Source: JAFNAG01 sp963824985
GTDB lineage: Bacteria; Acidobacteriota; UBA6911
Direction of reading: 5' to 3'
Assembly: GCA_963824985.1 (NCBI GenBank)
Contig: CAWGRQ010000033.1
Location: forward strand, 1 to 64,000
Length of the DNA stretch: 64,000 nucleotides
In this document: positions 8,191 through 17,453 of the stretch, in pieces
Numbering within the stretch: position 1 is the stretch's first letter
How the letters are laid out: every line of letters starts with the position of its first letter
Position numbers and translations under genes: made by a program
The notes under the pieces: model-generated
What the model was told of the DNA's origin: nothing
What the model saw: only the letters and a program-made list of their open reading frames with translations
Databases searched by the model: none

Positions 8191-11100
8191 ATGAAAAAGC
8201 TCAAACGCTTACCGCTTACCGCAGCAAGACTTCTGTTGATGCTAAGCATGGTTGTGCTCTTGATGGGCGGCCCAAGTGCGGGAACTGTTGTCAATGGCAC
8301 CCTCGGCGATGTCCGCCTTATTACCGGCGACGTACTCGAGCTTGAGTTCTCAAACCCGGTTTTAAACGATGCCGACGCGCAGGCAACATTTGACATTCTT
8401 TTCGATGGCAAAGAAGTTGCATGGGAATATCTTTCCTATTTCGCTTTCGGGGAATATGACGGTAAACCTGTTGTTAACGTGCGCTTGAAAAACCCGTTTA
8501 ACATCGGCCAAATCCGCGCCAGATGCCGCGAAAACGACGCAAACGCTGAATATGACCGTACCGAAGACACCGTCGGACCTCTTACCGCGTCAAAAATTGC
8601 TGTCAAGGCCGGCGAGACTACAAAGGTTCCGACATGGCACTCTTTCTATCTTGAAAGATCTCAGGGTTATATGTCCAGATTCTGGACCCATGCTTCGCGT
8701 AAGGCCGGAAACGGTACTGAAATGTCTGTTCTTGGCGACAAACTTAAGAACTTCGGCAGAGATAAGTACGATTTCACAGATGCCGAACAGCCTAAGTATA
8801 CGGACGAATATGTGGCGAGAATGGTCGGCGAAGGAACAAACAAACTCCTTGGCCGCGCCGAATATATGTCTCTGCCGATGATTTATGCGGGCTACACCGC
8901 CTTAATCGTAGGCCCGACTCAGTCAGTTTATGAAGCGCCCCAATACCGCGAACTTTATAAACACGGCAAAACCACGGATACTTTCACCCGTAAAATGATC
9001 AAAGCCACCGAAGTTCCCGGTAATTTTAACCCCAAAACGGGCAAATATGTTAAGCCTTACATCGTCGGAACATCCGACGACATTATGCGCCATTACGCAC
9101 CTATAAAGGCTGACGGAACTCCCGCCAAGAATAACGAAGAATCCGCCCGTCCGAGATCAGACCATTTCTATTTCGGTGAAGCGTTCTTCGACATCGCCTA
9201 TGAGCTTGCGGTAGTACAGGGCAGCCGGAAATATCCGTTGACTGCGCTCAACAAATCGGACGATTACCGCTTTGACATTCACCTTCAGGAAGCTTATGAC
9301 AAAGCTAAAAAAGCCGGGATGTGGCCAGGAACGAAATTGATGAAGAGCGTCAAAGACTATTATGTTTACGGCGCGATGGCGTTCCAGGAATTTATTCCCG
9401 AAACTCAGCAATTCAAGTCAGAGTCATTCCCAATCAACACGCGCATGGAAGTCTATGACTATGACTATCCGCTTTATTGGGCGTTATCCGGTATCCACGG
9501 AAAATGGTGCTATTGGGCAGGAAAAGGAGCGGGACAAACCTCCAGCGGCTCCACTGACGGATCTAAAGTCAATACTCCGTGGTGGTGGAGAAATCAGCCG
9601 GATAATTTCGGCCTTCCCGAAACGTCCGACGGCACAAAGGGTGTAGCTTATGAACCTCTCAAGATTGTGAAAGCTGAAGTCGTATCTAAAAATGAGGTTC
9701 ATGTTTACTTTAACCGCGAAATACGCACCATCAGCGCGGTAATGCAAAACCGCGGCAGCGAAAGGGCAGTGACAAGCTCTAACTTCAAGATATATCTTGA
9801 GGGTAAGGAAGTTCCTTTCACCTCGGTAGTAACGGAAAGAGGTTATCTCTGGAAAAGCATCCGCTTAGTAGCCGCAGAGAAATATCTGGATGCTAATAAT
9901 CGTTGGAGTCTCAGAAATTATACTGATTTGGACAACGGCAAGCCTTATGGCCTCGCGTTCCAGGGCTTTACGCAGAAGGACATTGACGAGCGCAAGATTG
10001 ATAAAGGCGGCTGGATTGCAAACGACCAGCCTATCGGCAAGAACGCTCTCGAAATGGGTACTTATGTTGGTCTTGAAGACGCGATCGGAAAATACGGAGC
10101 GGGTCTTGCAGGCAAGGTTGAAGTGGCGTATGTAGGCGGGGGCGACGATGTTCGTGACTGGGACGGTAACGAGCATGCGGAGGGCAAAGTTAATGCCGTA
10201 TTCAAACCGTGGATCGGTCATGTTTACAGGTCCGCTCTTACAGGCGTTTATATTTACCTCGACACCGCGGTAGCCGAAAGACCTTACTATATGTATACAC
10301 GCGCGGGTTACAAACAGCCTGCCGCGAAAGACGTCGCCATGGCAGCGGGACATCAATATGAGACTCTCCTGACTAACAACAGCCGCAAAACCTATCCGAC
10401 CAGCTCAGGTGGAGCGGACTTTGACAAAGCGTTCGCTACGGGCAGTGGTAACAACCCAAGCTTCATACATACCGAGGGCAACTCAAACAGAGCCACAGCT
10501 TATTCTTGGGACAATGGAACGGTAAGGGTGGGCGCACAAAGATTCACTAACGGTCCGGTCACGTATGACAATCCAGGCCAAAGAATCGCTGACGGATTTA
10601 CACAGCAGAGCGGCGGCATGAAAATTGCTGCGGGTTCTGTAATGGGGCATCATAACGGGAGGCAGCCGGACTCCAGCTCTATGGGCGGCAACGACGTCGG
10701 CGAAAGCCTTCGTGTCGAAGGCTGGGGCGGACGTCGGTTCCAGTCCGAGGACGTTGGCGTCCTCAGAGACTATAATCTAAGCAGATACAGAAACGAGTCC
10801 CTCGTATTTCACGAAGGCGGACACGGCGTTGACAGCGCTTTACCGATATACGCCCAAAACATCTACAATGACGTAACCGCGGCCTACGTGACCGCCATAG
10901 CTCCCGAAAACGGCCTCAGATATCACAGCGTCGACGGCGTGGCGGTGTACATCGGCCAAAGAGGCGAATATATTTCAACGGGTAATACGTTCTTCCACGG
11001 CACCATGCGTGAACAGTTCGAGGGCAAAATCGACCCGACCTGGACGCCCGTTTCCAACAGGTATGAATGGAACCGCTATGATCCGTACGGAGTTGAGGCG

Positions 11101-11871
11101 TTTAAGAGAATGTATTACAACGGCGACCTTAACCTCTGGTACGGAGGCAAAGCGAATATTGGTAACCCGGCTTACAGAGTTATTCTGGAAGACTGGAAGC
11201 TTCTCAGAGATCTCGGACAGACCGACCCGCACTACGAATTCTCCAAGGGTTGGGACGATGAGAACGACTTGCTTGCCTGGGGCTTGGGCGTACCCGCAAT
11301 CGCGAGAGAAAATCCTTACACCGGCTGGAAAAACCCGTTGGTCAAATGGGTATCCTACAGCTCTCCGTCCATCTGGGATATCGAGCCTTATAAAAAGCCA
11401 ACCAGAACCGACTGGCGCAAGGATGTCAAATTTGACTTTGACGGCGGGCATCCTTATTACCCCGGCCAAGTTAGCGATGATTTCCCGAATGGCGAACAGA
11501 GGTTTGTGAGCCTGATTCATCCGTTCCTTACAGAGAAGGGCGTTCCCATGCCCACCAGACCCGCTGAAATTGCGGCTCTCATTGCTCCGGTTGAGGCCGG
11601 GATCGTTGCAGGATCACTCCGGATGGTCAGCAAGGTTATTTTCGAGTTTGAACTTGAAGACGTCAAGGGCGAAATAAACATGAATAACGCCATGACCACA
11701 TTCCGTCTCACGGTTGACGGCGCGAAGACACACTTCTATTTCTGGAAGTTCAATATGCAGCCCGATGGCCACGCCAAAGTTCAGCTTCGTCTTGAGTGGC
11801 CTGTTGAAAACCCGACACTCGAACTCACCGTTATTAAAACCGGCCAGACCGTTACCTCTCTCCGACGCTGA
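8191..11871 (+). CDS. Large secreted protein with HEXXH zinc-protease motif
   Basis: A 1226-residue protein. The start at 8191 follows a GGAGG site. It opens with a signal peptide (MKKLKR, then a hydrophobic run ending near GGPSAG). Near residue 874 lies FHEGGHGVD, an HEXXH metalloprotease motif. A nearby acidic third ligand is plausible but not identified. Long Tyr-, Trp- and Asn-rich stretches on both sides suggest a multidomain extracellular beta-rich protein. Codon use (many AAA, TAT and CTT codons) differs strongly from the GC-rich neighbours, indicating transfer from a distant donor. The gene is open throughout with no frameshift. It stands alone between the two 893-bp repeats. I do not recognise a named family; M60-like or another gluzincin is possible. 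Confidence 0.75.
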   Translation: MKKLKRLPLTAARLLLMLSMVVLLMGGPSAGTVVNGTLGDVRLITGDVLELEFSNPVLNDADAQATFDILFDGKEVAWEYLSYFAFGEYDGKPVVNVRLKNPFNIGQIRARCRENDANAEYDRTEDTVGPLTASKIAVKAGETTKVPTWHSFYLERSQGYMSRFWTHASRKAGNGTEMSVLGDKLKNFGRDKYDFTDAEQPKYTDEYVARMVGEGTNKLLGRAEYMSLPMIYAGYTALIVGPTQSVYEAPQYRELYKHGKTTDTFTRKMIKATEVPGNFNPKTGKYVKPYIVGTSDDIMRHYAPIKADGTPAKNNEESARPRSDHFYFGEAFFDIAYELAVVQGSRKYPLTALNKSDDYRFDIHLQEAYDKAKKAGMWPGTKLMKSVKDYYVYGAMAFQEFIPETQQFKSESFPINTRMEVYDYDYPLYWALSGIHGKWCYWAGKGAGQTSSGSTDGSKVNTPWWWRNQPDNFGLPETSDGTKGVAYEPLKIVKAEVVSKNEVHVYFNREIRTISAVMQNRGSERAVTSSNFKIYLEGKEVPFTSVVTERGYLWKSIRLVAAEKYLDANNRWSLRNYTDLDNGKPYGLAFQGFTQKDIDERKIDKGGWIANDQPIGKNALEMGTYVGLEDAIGKYGAGLAGKVEVAYVGGGDDVRDWDGNEHAEGKVNAVFKPWIGHVYRSALTGVYIYLDTAVAERPYYMYTRAGYKQPAAKDVAMAAGHQYETLLTNNSRKTYPTSSGGADFDKAFATGSGNNPSFIHTEGNSNRATAYSWDNGTVRVGAQRFTNGPVTYDNPGQRIADGFTQQSGGMKIAAGSVMGHHNGRQPDSSSMGGNDVGESLRVEGWGGRRFQSEDVGVLRDYNLSRYRNESLVFHEGGHGVDSALPIYAQNIYNDVTAAYVTAIAPENGLRYHSVDGVAVYIGQRGEYISTGNTFFHGTMREQFEGKIDPTWTPVSNRYEWNRYDPYGVEAFKRMYYNGDLNLWYGGKANIGNPAYRVILEDWKLLRDLGQTDPHYEFSKGWDDENDLLAWGLGVPAIARENPYTGWKNPLVKWVSYSSPSIWDIEPYKKPTRTDWRKDVKFDFDGGHPYYPGQVSDDFPNGEQRFVSLIHPFLTEKGVPMPTRPAEIAALIAPVEAGIVAGSLRMVSKVIFEFELEDVKGEINMNNAMTTFRLTVDGAKTHFYFWKFNMQPDGHAKVQLRLEWPVENPTLELTVIKTGQTVTSLRR

Positions 11872-11965
11872 GTGAAGCTTAGCCTCTCTGAGGACGTAAA
11901 TAGTGAGTCTTTAAAGAAAGATTTTGAGTTCGAAAATGGCCGTCGTCGACCGCATCATAGGACGA

Positions 11966-12030
11966 GGGGGACAGTCACCAGTGTCCCTGTCCTCATTTAC
12001 GTTGGGGTCCACTCCAGGCGACTGTCCCCG
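11966..12030. repeat. REP-like nested palindrome
   Basis: GGGGACAGTC (11967-11976) pairs with GACTGTCCCC (12020-12029), with a smaller GGGACA/TGTCCC stem inside the left part. GGGGACAGTC-type palindromes are typical of REP elements mobilised by RAYT transposases in Acidobacteria and related phyla. No RAYT gene is present in the window. Confidence 0.65.
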
Positions 12031-12159
12031 TCCACTATGACTAAAACCGCCGCTTCCGGCGGCGATGTTTTTGAAAGGGCATCGACGGAGGCGGCAACAA
12101 CCCCGCCTCCCGGAGTACGCCATAACCGACCTACCAGATCCCGGCCATCCGGCAAGCCC

Positions 12160-13052
12160 GCGCCCAGAGGACGTTATTGAATTCTTTTCAGATATTGCGT
12201 GGCTATCGCGGAGCTCAGAAAGATTATGACGCCCATTACGACCATCTGCGGAAAGGCGAGGGGAAAACCCTTTTGAGCGGTCACAATCATCATGGCGATG
12301 ATCGCGACACCCATCAGCACAAAGAAGACCAGAAACGGCACTGCCAGGACAAATCCAAGAGTTCTCCTCCGCCAAAGGTTGACCGCCACAACGAAAGCCC
12401 CGGGCAGCAAGAAGGCAAGATCCAGGACATGAACTGGATTGACTACAAGCCCGACCTTATCCAAATCAGCCGGAACTCCGCCACGCAATAAAGCGCCGAC
12501 AATATCGCCGAGCCAGAGGAGTGCAAAAAGGACAGCTACCGTGCCCAGGAGGACGCTGGCCGTTTTTGTTTTGGCATTAGTGAACAGATCGCCGATCCCT
12601 TGCCAATCCAAATTGGCGAGTGCGCCTACGAACGAATAAAAGGACAACCCCAGAGTCGCAACATACGGGAGAAACAGCGGTCCGAAATGCACGAAGAACG
12701 AATAGAGAACATAGGAATAGATTAAATAGATGAGAACTCCTAGCCAAACCAGAAGCGCCCGAAAAGAATCCCGCCGCAGGACGAGGAGAGATGAAACCAG
12801 CAAGACCGGAAAGACCACGCACAAATTAACCCAGTCCTGGCCGACCGCCTGTTCCGCCCAATTCAGGGTTTCCTTGCCGTAAGTGCGGGGATCGGAAATT
12901 CCCATGAGGCTGACCACGGCCATGAGAATCCCGGCAAGAATCGACAACCCAATAAAAGGCTTTGATATTCGCATATCGAGAATCCAATTATCGCCCACGA
13001 CCCCACTAACAGTCAAACCGCCGAATCCCGAAGAGGTGATACAATTGCTCAA
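12160..13052. repeat. 893-bp direct repeat, copy 2
   Basis: Second copy of 6866-7758, same orientation and no indels. The 4401 bp between the copies (7759-12159) hold the foreign metalloprotease-like gene and a REP-like palindrome. Confidence 0.95.
12174..12974 (-). CDS. Polytopic membrane protein of unknown function, copy 2
   Basis: Near-identical to the 266-residue protein at 6880-7680. Substitutions visible in the shared part are few and conservative (for example MRISKPFIGLSILAG against MRRSKPFIRLSILAG at the start, and Glu for Ala before VGQDW). A much longer open frame continues upstream to 13370, but that part lies outside the repeat and opposite a different small gene, so the ATG at 12974 is preferred. 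Function unknown. Confidence 0.75.
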   Translation of the reverse strand: MRISKPFIGLSILAGILMAVVSLMGISDPRTYGKETLNWAEQAVGQDWVNLCVVFPVLLVSSLLVLRRDSFRALLVWLGVLIYLIYSYVLYSFFVHFGPLFLPYVATLGLSFYSFVGALANLDWQGIGDLFTNAKTKTASVLLGTVAVLFALLWLGDIVGALLRGGVPADLDKVGLVVNPVHVLDLAFLLPGAFVVAVNLWRRRTLGFVLAVPFLVFFVLMGVAIIAMMIVTAQKGFPLAFPQMVVMGVIIFLSSAIATQYLKRIQ

Positions 13053-13079
13053 AACGCGAACACACGGAGGAGGCGGCGG

Positions 13080-13355
13080 ATGCCAATCAAACTGACGGGC
13101 TTGAGCGAAGTGACGCGAAACATGGAGGCACTCAAGAGAGCACTCGAAGGCGCGGTCGAGAAAGCCTCTTTCGATCCCCACAACCCGCAGGACGTGGAGC
13201 GGGCGATCCGTGAGATACTGATGAAAGTCGATATGAAGATGGCACCCTACATGACGAGCCCCGGAGTGCGGGAGATCGCGGCGGGACTCAAGGAGGAGTA
13301 CCGGAAAGCCTTGTTGCAGAAGGTGGACGAAGCCCGAAGAAAGTCCCAGGAGTAG
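13080..13355 (+). CDS. Small helical hypothetical protein
   Basis: A 91-residue protein with a strong ribosome site (GGAGGAGGCGGCGG) before ATG 13080. It is almost all helix-forming and charged (EALKRALEGAVEKA, KEEYRKALLQKVDEARRK). It resembles small phage or plasmid structural/virion-like proteins in style but I do not recognise the family. It begins 28 bp after repeat copy 2. Confidence 0.55.
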   Translation: MPIKLTGLSEVTRNMEALKRALEGAVEKASFDPHNPQDVERAIREILMKVDMKMAPYMTSPGVREIAAGLKEEYRKALLQKVDEARRKSQE

Positions 13356-13490
13356 CACCAAGGCGACCATCGGTCTTTAACCCGCCACCCGCAATCCGCA
13401 CAGAACTTCCGCTCCGCGGCGGTCGATTTTCTGATCCGCCAAAGGCAGGTAAAGCAGGAGCGTTAGCTCGCCTCCTGAAAGAGAACCAGC

Positions 13491-13703
13491 TCATTCGGCA
13501 TCATTTTGGGGCTTCGATCTTTTCGGAAGGTGGAGAGGCTCGTTTGGGTCGTAATGAAACAGATCGGTGCTTTTGGACGTTGATGGCTTACTCTGCTTGA
13601 GCGCCGCTATCCGTCGGTAGGTATCATCGATTTCCTGCAGCTCCTTTTTGACATGCGAAGGTTCTTTCCGATCAGCACTCACTGTGGTAGGACAGGTTTG
13701 CAT
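13491..13703 (-). CDS. Small hypothetical protein of the mobilisation region
   Basis: A 70-residue, charged protein starting inside the last codons of the upstream DNA-binding-like gene (overlap 13672-13703), which suggests translational coupling. The middle holds a helix KKELQEIDDTYRRIAALK. No recognised domain. Position next to the repeat array and the relaxase points to a mobilisation accessory role, but this is inference. Confidence 0.5.
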   Translation of the reverse strand: MQTCPTTVSADRKEPSHVKKELQEIDDTYRRIAALKQSKPSTSKSTDLFHYDPNEPLHLPKRSKPQNDAE

Positions 13704-13953
13704 TCTCCACGCTCAGAAGTGGCGACTTTTGCATTTTGGTTTTCCGACGGCTTTGCTGGCGCACAAAGTCGTTAATCGTGCAGCGCGGTGCACGGATACC
13801 ACATTTTTCCGAGAGAATCCGCTCGATCTCGCGATAGGTCCGACCCAGTTTTCGGAGTTGGTCGATAAGTTCGGCGTAGGGCTCGAGGCGTGATCGTGGC
13901 CGCTTCTCTGGGAGCGAGTCCACGATGGCTTTGAATTGCTCATCTTCCATCAT
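13672..13953 (-). CDS. Predicted DNA-binding mobilisation accessory protein
   Basis: A 93-residue protein from ATG 13953, preceded by GAGGTG. Its core is a probable helix-turn-helix: LIDQLRKLGRTYREIERIL followed by CTINDFVRQQ. Such 90-120-residue proteins (KRPRSRLEPYAELI at the front) accompany MobF relaxase genes in integrative elements. The 11-bp-period array at 13993-14054 lies directly upstream and is a likely binding site for this protein. Extending the start to 14055 would read through the repeats (residues SVRR/VCPV repeating), which looks like a translated DNA repeat, so that start was rejected. Confidence 0.6.
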   Translation of the reverse strand: MMEDEQFKAIVDSLPEKRPRSRLEPYAELIDQLRKLGRTYREIERILSEKCGIRAPRCTINDFVRQQSRRKTKMQKSPLLSVENANLSYHSEC

Positions 13954-13992
13954 TGCACCTCGGATCAGGCCTGAAACTCCGCCAAAATCCCG

Positions 13993-14054
13993 GCGGACTG
14001 ACACCGGACAAATACCGGACACCCGCCGGACAGCGACCGGACAAACGCCGGACA
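13993..14054. repeat. Iteron-like array: CCGGACA every 11 bp
   Basis: Five exact CCGGACA heptamers start at 14004, 14015, 14026, 14037 and 14048, a strict 11-bp period, with a degenerate sixth (GCGGACT) at 13993. The 4-bp spacers vary. One site per helical turn puts all sites on the same DNA face, as in iterons or relaxase-accessory binding sites. It lies upstream of the small DNA-binding-like gene, so it may be an operator or part of oriT. Confidence 0.85.
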
Positions 14055-14162
14055 AGAAGTGGAAACATGCGCGCCTGGATTGATGATCAAACTCCTAAGC
14101 CGAAGGCTTAGGGATGGTGTCTCACTCATGACTTCATCGCGGTGAGCATCCATACCCCTGTC

Positions 14163-14483
14163 TCACTCCACTTTGCGGACGGAAATCGACGTAATGCGCG
14201 GCCCGTGTTCAGTGCCGAACCGGTCGGCTCTCGCGGACTCTCGCAGCTGGCTCACGCATTGCGCAGACAGGTCCCCGAGCAATTCTCCGAGTCCGGCACC
14301 CCGGATACCGACCTCATGGGTGGCATAGATGAGATTGATCTCAAGGTCGCCGCCTTCCGCATAGAGAAATTGGCTCCACGGCAGTACATGAGAACGCTTC
14401 AGAAGCCTGATCTCCATGCTCACCGGCCGGTCGTGATCTTTGATAATCCAGGGTTTGCCGCTATCGATCGAAATCGAGGTCAC
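14163..14483 (-). CDS. Conserved-looking hypothetical protein near the relaxase
   Basis: A 106-residue protein with a GTG start at 14483. Predicted mostly beta (SISIDSGKPWIIKD, SMEIRLLKRSHVLPWSQFLYAE). It overlaps the in-frame tail that follows the relaxase stop. Gene order and strand place it in the mobilisation operon. No family recognised. Confidence 0.5.
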   Translation of the reverse strand: MTSISIDSGKPWIIKDHDRPVSMEIRLLKRSHVLPWSQFLYAEGGDLEINLIYATHEVGIRGAGLGELLGDLSAQCVSQLRESARADRFGTEHGPRITSISVRKVE

Positions 14484-14712
14484 AGGTCGCCTCCTTGGCC
14501 GGCGCCTGCTTGTGAGCCGGCTTCTGTGCGGTTTGATTTACATGCTTTTCCGAATGCGGGTGTTCGTTGGCAATTTCAAATGCCGGATTCGGCATTGAGG
14601 GTGCCGACACGATCCTCAGCTGTTCCCATTCCCGTTGCAGGTACAGGGCCGCGTGCCTTACAAGCCGGCAGGCAGCCTCGAATCCACGATGAAGCCCCGG
14701 CCTCAGTCCCAG
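14461..14712 (-). other. Open in-frame extension after the relaxase stop codon
   Basis: Directly after the relaxase TAA, the same frame stays open for 83 codons and reads like protein: HRGFEAACRLVRHAALYL, then REWEQLRIV, and a hydrophilic Lys- and Ala-rich end. There is no good start codon before its middle. The simplest reading is that the TAA is a nonsense change that cut off the natural C-terminus. An independent small gene starting at 14595 is also possible. Confidence 0.45.
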
Positions 14713-17319
14713 TTAGGTCCGTCTGGCAAGTTCCGAAGCGGATTGCCGGGCGTTGGATCGCGCCACGGTCTCCCGGAGTGATTCCTTGTCGCCCGTGATT
14801 ACCAGCACGCTCTCCCGGCCGCGGGACGCCGCCACATAAAACAGCTCCCTGCGCATGCCGTCGGCCGAGATGATCACGGAATCCACCGATTTCCCCTGGC
14901 TCCGGTGCGCCGTTACGGCATAGCCGTGTGTGAGCTGTCTGAAATTCTCCGGTAGTACCCGCCCGTCCGCGAGGTGAACCCGTTTCCTGGCATCAATGCG
15001 GTTTACGGTTGCCACTTCGCCGTTTACGGCGCGAAATCCCTTCTCCTGCCGGTTGGCGGTGAACATGAGCCTGTCACCGGCGGCGACCTCAAAATCCCGT
15101 TTTTCGCAAACATCGAAGCTCTTCGCCTGTCTCGCGGTAATGAGCTGCTCTTCACCCATCCGATTTCGGACAAGGACGCCCTGTTCCACGGCGTTCACGA
15201 CATCCACGGCCTCGTTTTTACCGATCCCCTTGACCGCGCGATGAAATACCAGGACCTGCCCAAGGTGGAAATTGGCAAAGTCGCATTTCTGGGCAAGAGT
15301 CCAGTTCAGGGAGACTGTCTTACCGATCTCGACTCCTGGACCGAGCTTGCCCAGTTGGCGGCGTGAGGCCCGGATCGCTTCGGTAACGCGATCAATTTCT
15401 TCGTGAGTCGCGCAAACTACAAGCGCGGTCCGGCCCTTTTCCTCGGCTTCGGCAAATGCCTGAGCCACAGCCTGCGGCCGATCGGCCCAGGTCACCTCCC
15501 GCAGGGCGCCCATCGATTCGAGCCTGCCAAGGCCCCGCTCCGGATCGCGCCGCAGTTCCTTGATCGCCTCGCGATATTCCCGCGCAACTTGTCTCTGCAC
15601 CTGACGCAACTCGACGCTTTGAAGTCGCGATTCCTTTTCGAGGATACGTAGCGCGTCGCAGGCCTCCACGCTCTGGATCTGCTTCGTATCGCCGCTAAAG
15701 ACGATCCGTGCCGATTGATGCTCCGCCATGCGCAGCAGCTCGGACATCTGGCGCCCGGAGACCATGCCGGCTTCGTCGACGATAACGACATGGTTGTGGA
15801 CACGGGCCTGGAGATCCCGGTCCTGCAGGAGCCGTTCGATCGTGACGGCATCCTTGAATCCGACCTTATGCAGCTCTTCCACGGCATTCCGGGTCGGCGC
15901 CACGGCAAGCGGCTTCTGCCCGGATTCGAGCAGCCCCCTCCTCAGTTCCCGAAGCGTGGCGGTCTTGCCGGTCCCGGCTGCACCCTGGATGTTTACGGCC
16001 CGATCCCGGGAGTCGAGGACAAACTCCACGACCTGCCTCTGTTCCGGGTTCAGCTCCGCACGAGGCTCAAACCGTTCATTTCCCCCGAGCCTTCCACAGG
16101 CGGCGATGCCGCGATTGATGAAGTCGATCATCTCCCGTTCGCGTAGGAGGCTTGCCTGGGTAGCGATTTCATTCTCGTGGCGCAGTATGGCGCCCGTCGA
16201 TTCCTCGAGGGCCAGGCCCTTTATCAGCTCTTCATGGCTGATCCGGCCGCGGCCGTGGCGGAGAGCCTCGGTGAGGATCTCATGATCCCGGGCGACCGAC
16301 ACCCGCTCGAAAACATGCTCCTTGGCATGCGAGAGGGAAGGTTCCGGCCGGTCGAAGGCGATCTCGCGGCTACGTGCATTCTCTACAAGATCTCGTAACA
16401 GACGGGCCTCGCTTCGCGCGAGCTCGGCGCGCTGAACCTCTTTGACGGCGCCGGTCGAGACCTCGAGCAGCTTGTCCGCCCGGGTTTCACGAACGAGGAC
16501 GGCGATTTCATTATCGGTCGGCGGCCGGCCCCGTTTTTCAGTGAATCGGCGGATGGCTTCGTCTCGCTCCCGGCTGCGTTTGCTGTATCGCTTGAGGATC
16601 TCATCCGGCACGCCCCGGATCTCAAAGCCGTTGTCACGGCCCTTCCCATCCCGCCGGCTTTCGATCTCGTATCCGAGCTGCCGGACCTCCCGGGCGAGCG
16701 CGTTTCGATACACCTCCGTAAGATAGGCACGCCGCTCGTAGATGCCCGACGCCTGGAGCGCCTTCCAGCGTTTCTCCTCGCCGTCGTAAGTCAGGTTGGC
16801 TGCCACGGCATGGGTGTGAAGCTGCGGATCGAGCTGCCGGCTCGTGTCGTGGTGATACACGGCGATCACCAGGTTGCCGGTACTGCGATCCAGGTTCGCC
16901 CGGTCCTTCCTGACCCGGGCAGCGGCATACGATTCCAGTTCGCGCAAAGCTTCGGCAACCGCGCTCCGGTGGGCATCGATCAGCCGCGGGTCCTCTCCCA
17001 AATCGGCCAGGACGGAAACCGATTTGGGGGCGGAGATGGTGAAGTCATAAAGATGACGCCCATGGGATTGGGTCGTGCCGTCGGCGGCAATCCGGTCGGC
17101 GCTCCGGCGCTGGCGCAGGAACTCGCCCGTATGCGGATCCAGCCCCTGCCGCAGGGCCTCGAAATCGCCGGGTATGACTTCGCCGCTGATGCCGAGCATC
17201 TCTGCGCCCCGTCCCTGCCAGAGGCCGATGACACGTTCCCCTTCGGCGTAATAATCGTTGTGTTCGAGGTGCTGCGACGAGTAGCCGCTCCCGTCGGACA
17301 TGGCGCGAATGGTGAGCAT
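14713..17319 (-). CDS. MobF/TrwC-type conjugative relaxase-helicase
   Basis: An 868-residue protein from ATG 17319 (MLTIRAMSDGSGY). It nicks DNA at oriT and unwinds the transferred strand. The N-terminal TrwC domain has the early tyrosine pair (NDYY) and the histidine triad (YHHDTSRQ, LHTHAV) near residues 155-170. A RecD/TraA-like helicase follows, with Walker A GAAGTGKT near residue 445, VIVDEAGMVSG as Walker B, and the late motif THGYAVTAHRSQGKS. All key residues look intact. The frame extends 5' to 17529 without domain similarity, so that extension was rejected. No type IV secretion genes are seen, so the element is probably mobilisable rather than self-transmissible, unless they lie outside the window. 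Confidence 0.9.
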   Translation of the reverse strand: MLTIRAMSDGSGYSSQHLEHNDYYAEGERVIGLWQGRGAEMLGISGEVIPGDFEALRQGLDPHTGEFLRQRRSADRIAADGTTQSHGRHLYDFTISAPKSVSVLADLGEDPRLIDAHRSAVAEALRELESYAAARVRKDRANLDRSTGNLVIAVYHHDTSRQLDPQLHTHAVAANLTYDGEEKRWKALQASGIYERRAYLTEVYRNALAREVRQLGYEIESRRDGKGRDNGFEIRGVPDEILKRYSKRSRERDEAIRRFTEKRGRPPTDNEIAVLVRETRADKLLEVSTGAVKEVQRAELARSEARLLRDLVENARSREIAFDRPEPSLSHAKEHVFERVSVARDHEILTEALRHGRGRISHEELIKGLALEESTGAILRHENEIATQASLLREREMIDFINRGIAACGRLGGNERFEPRAELNPEQRQVVEFVLDSRDRAVNIQGAAGTGKTATLRELRRGLLESGQKPLAVAPTRNAVEELHKVGFKDAVTIERLLQDRDLQARVHNHVVIVDEAGMVSGRQMSELLRMAEHQSARIVFSGDTKQIQSVEACDALRILEKESRLQSVELRQVQRQVAREYREAIKELRRDPERGLGRLESMGALREVTWADRPQAVAQAFAEAEEKGRTALVVCATHEEIDRVTEAIRASRRQLGKLGPGVEIGKTVSLNWTLAQKCDFANFHLGQVLVFHRAVKGIGKNEAVDVVNAVEQGVLVRNRMGEEQLITARQAKSFDVCEKRDFEVAAGDRLMFTANRQEKGFRAVNGEVATVNRIDARKRVHLADGRVLPENFRQLTHGYAVTAHRSQGKSVDSVIISADGMRRELFYVAASRGRESVLVITGDKESLRETVARSNARQSASELARRT

Positions 17320-17453
17320 CGGATGATCTCCGTTGAAAAGCGGCATCGTGCCGCTGCAATCCAGGGCACCTTCGGCGCATGCAAGCACGCCGCGCAGCGG
17401 CCGTGGAGTGCGGCGGCATGACCCCCTGTGGCGAGCCGGTGATGGTGCTGACC

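Noticed and set aside
12174..13370. 398-residue version of the membrane protein
   Set aside because: The extra N-terminal 132 residues lie outside the repeat and opposite a small gene with a strong ribosome site; copy 1 has no such extension.
14004..14054. CRISPR array
   Set aside because: Repeats are 7 bp with 4-bp spacers, far too short, and there are no cas genes. The array at 32753-32944 was rejected for the same reason.
13672..14055. Longer start for the small DNA-binding-like protein
   Set aside because: The extension translates the 11-bp repeats themselves, which argues for a regulatory DNA array rather than protein.
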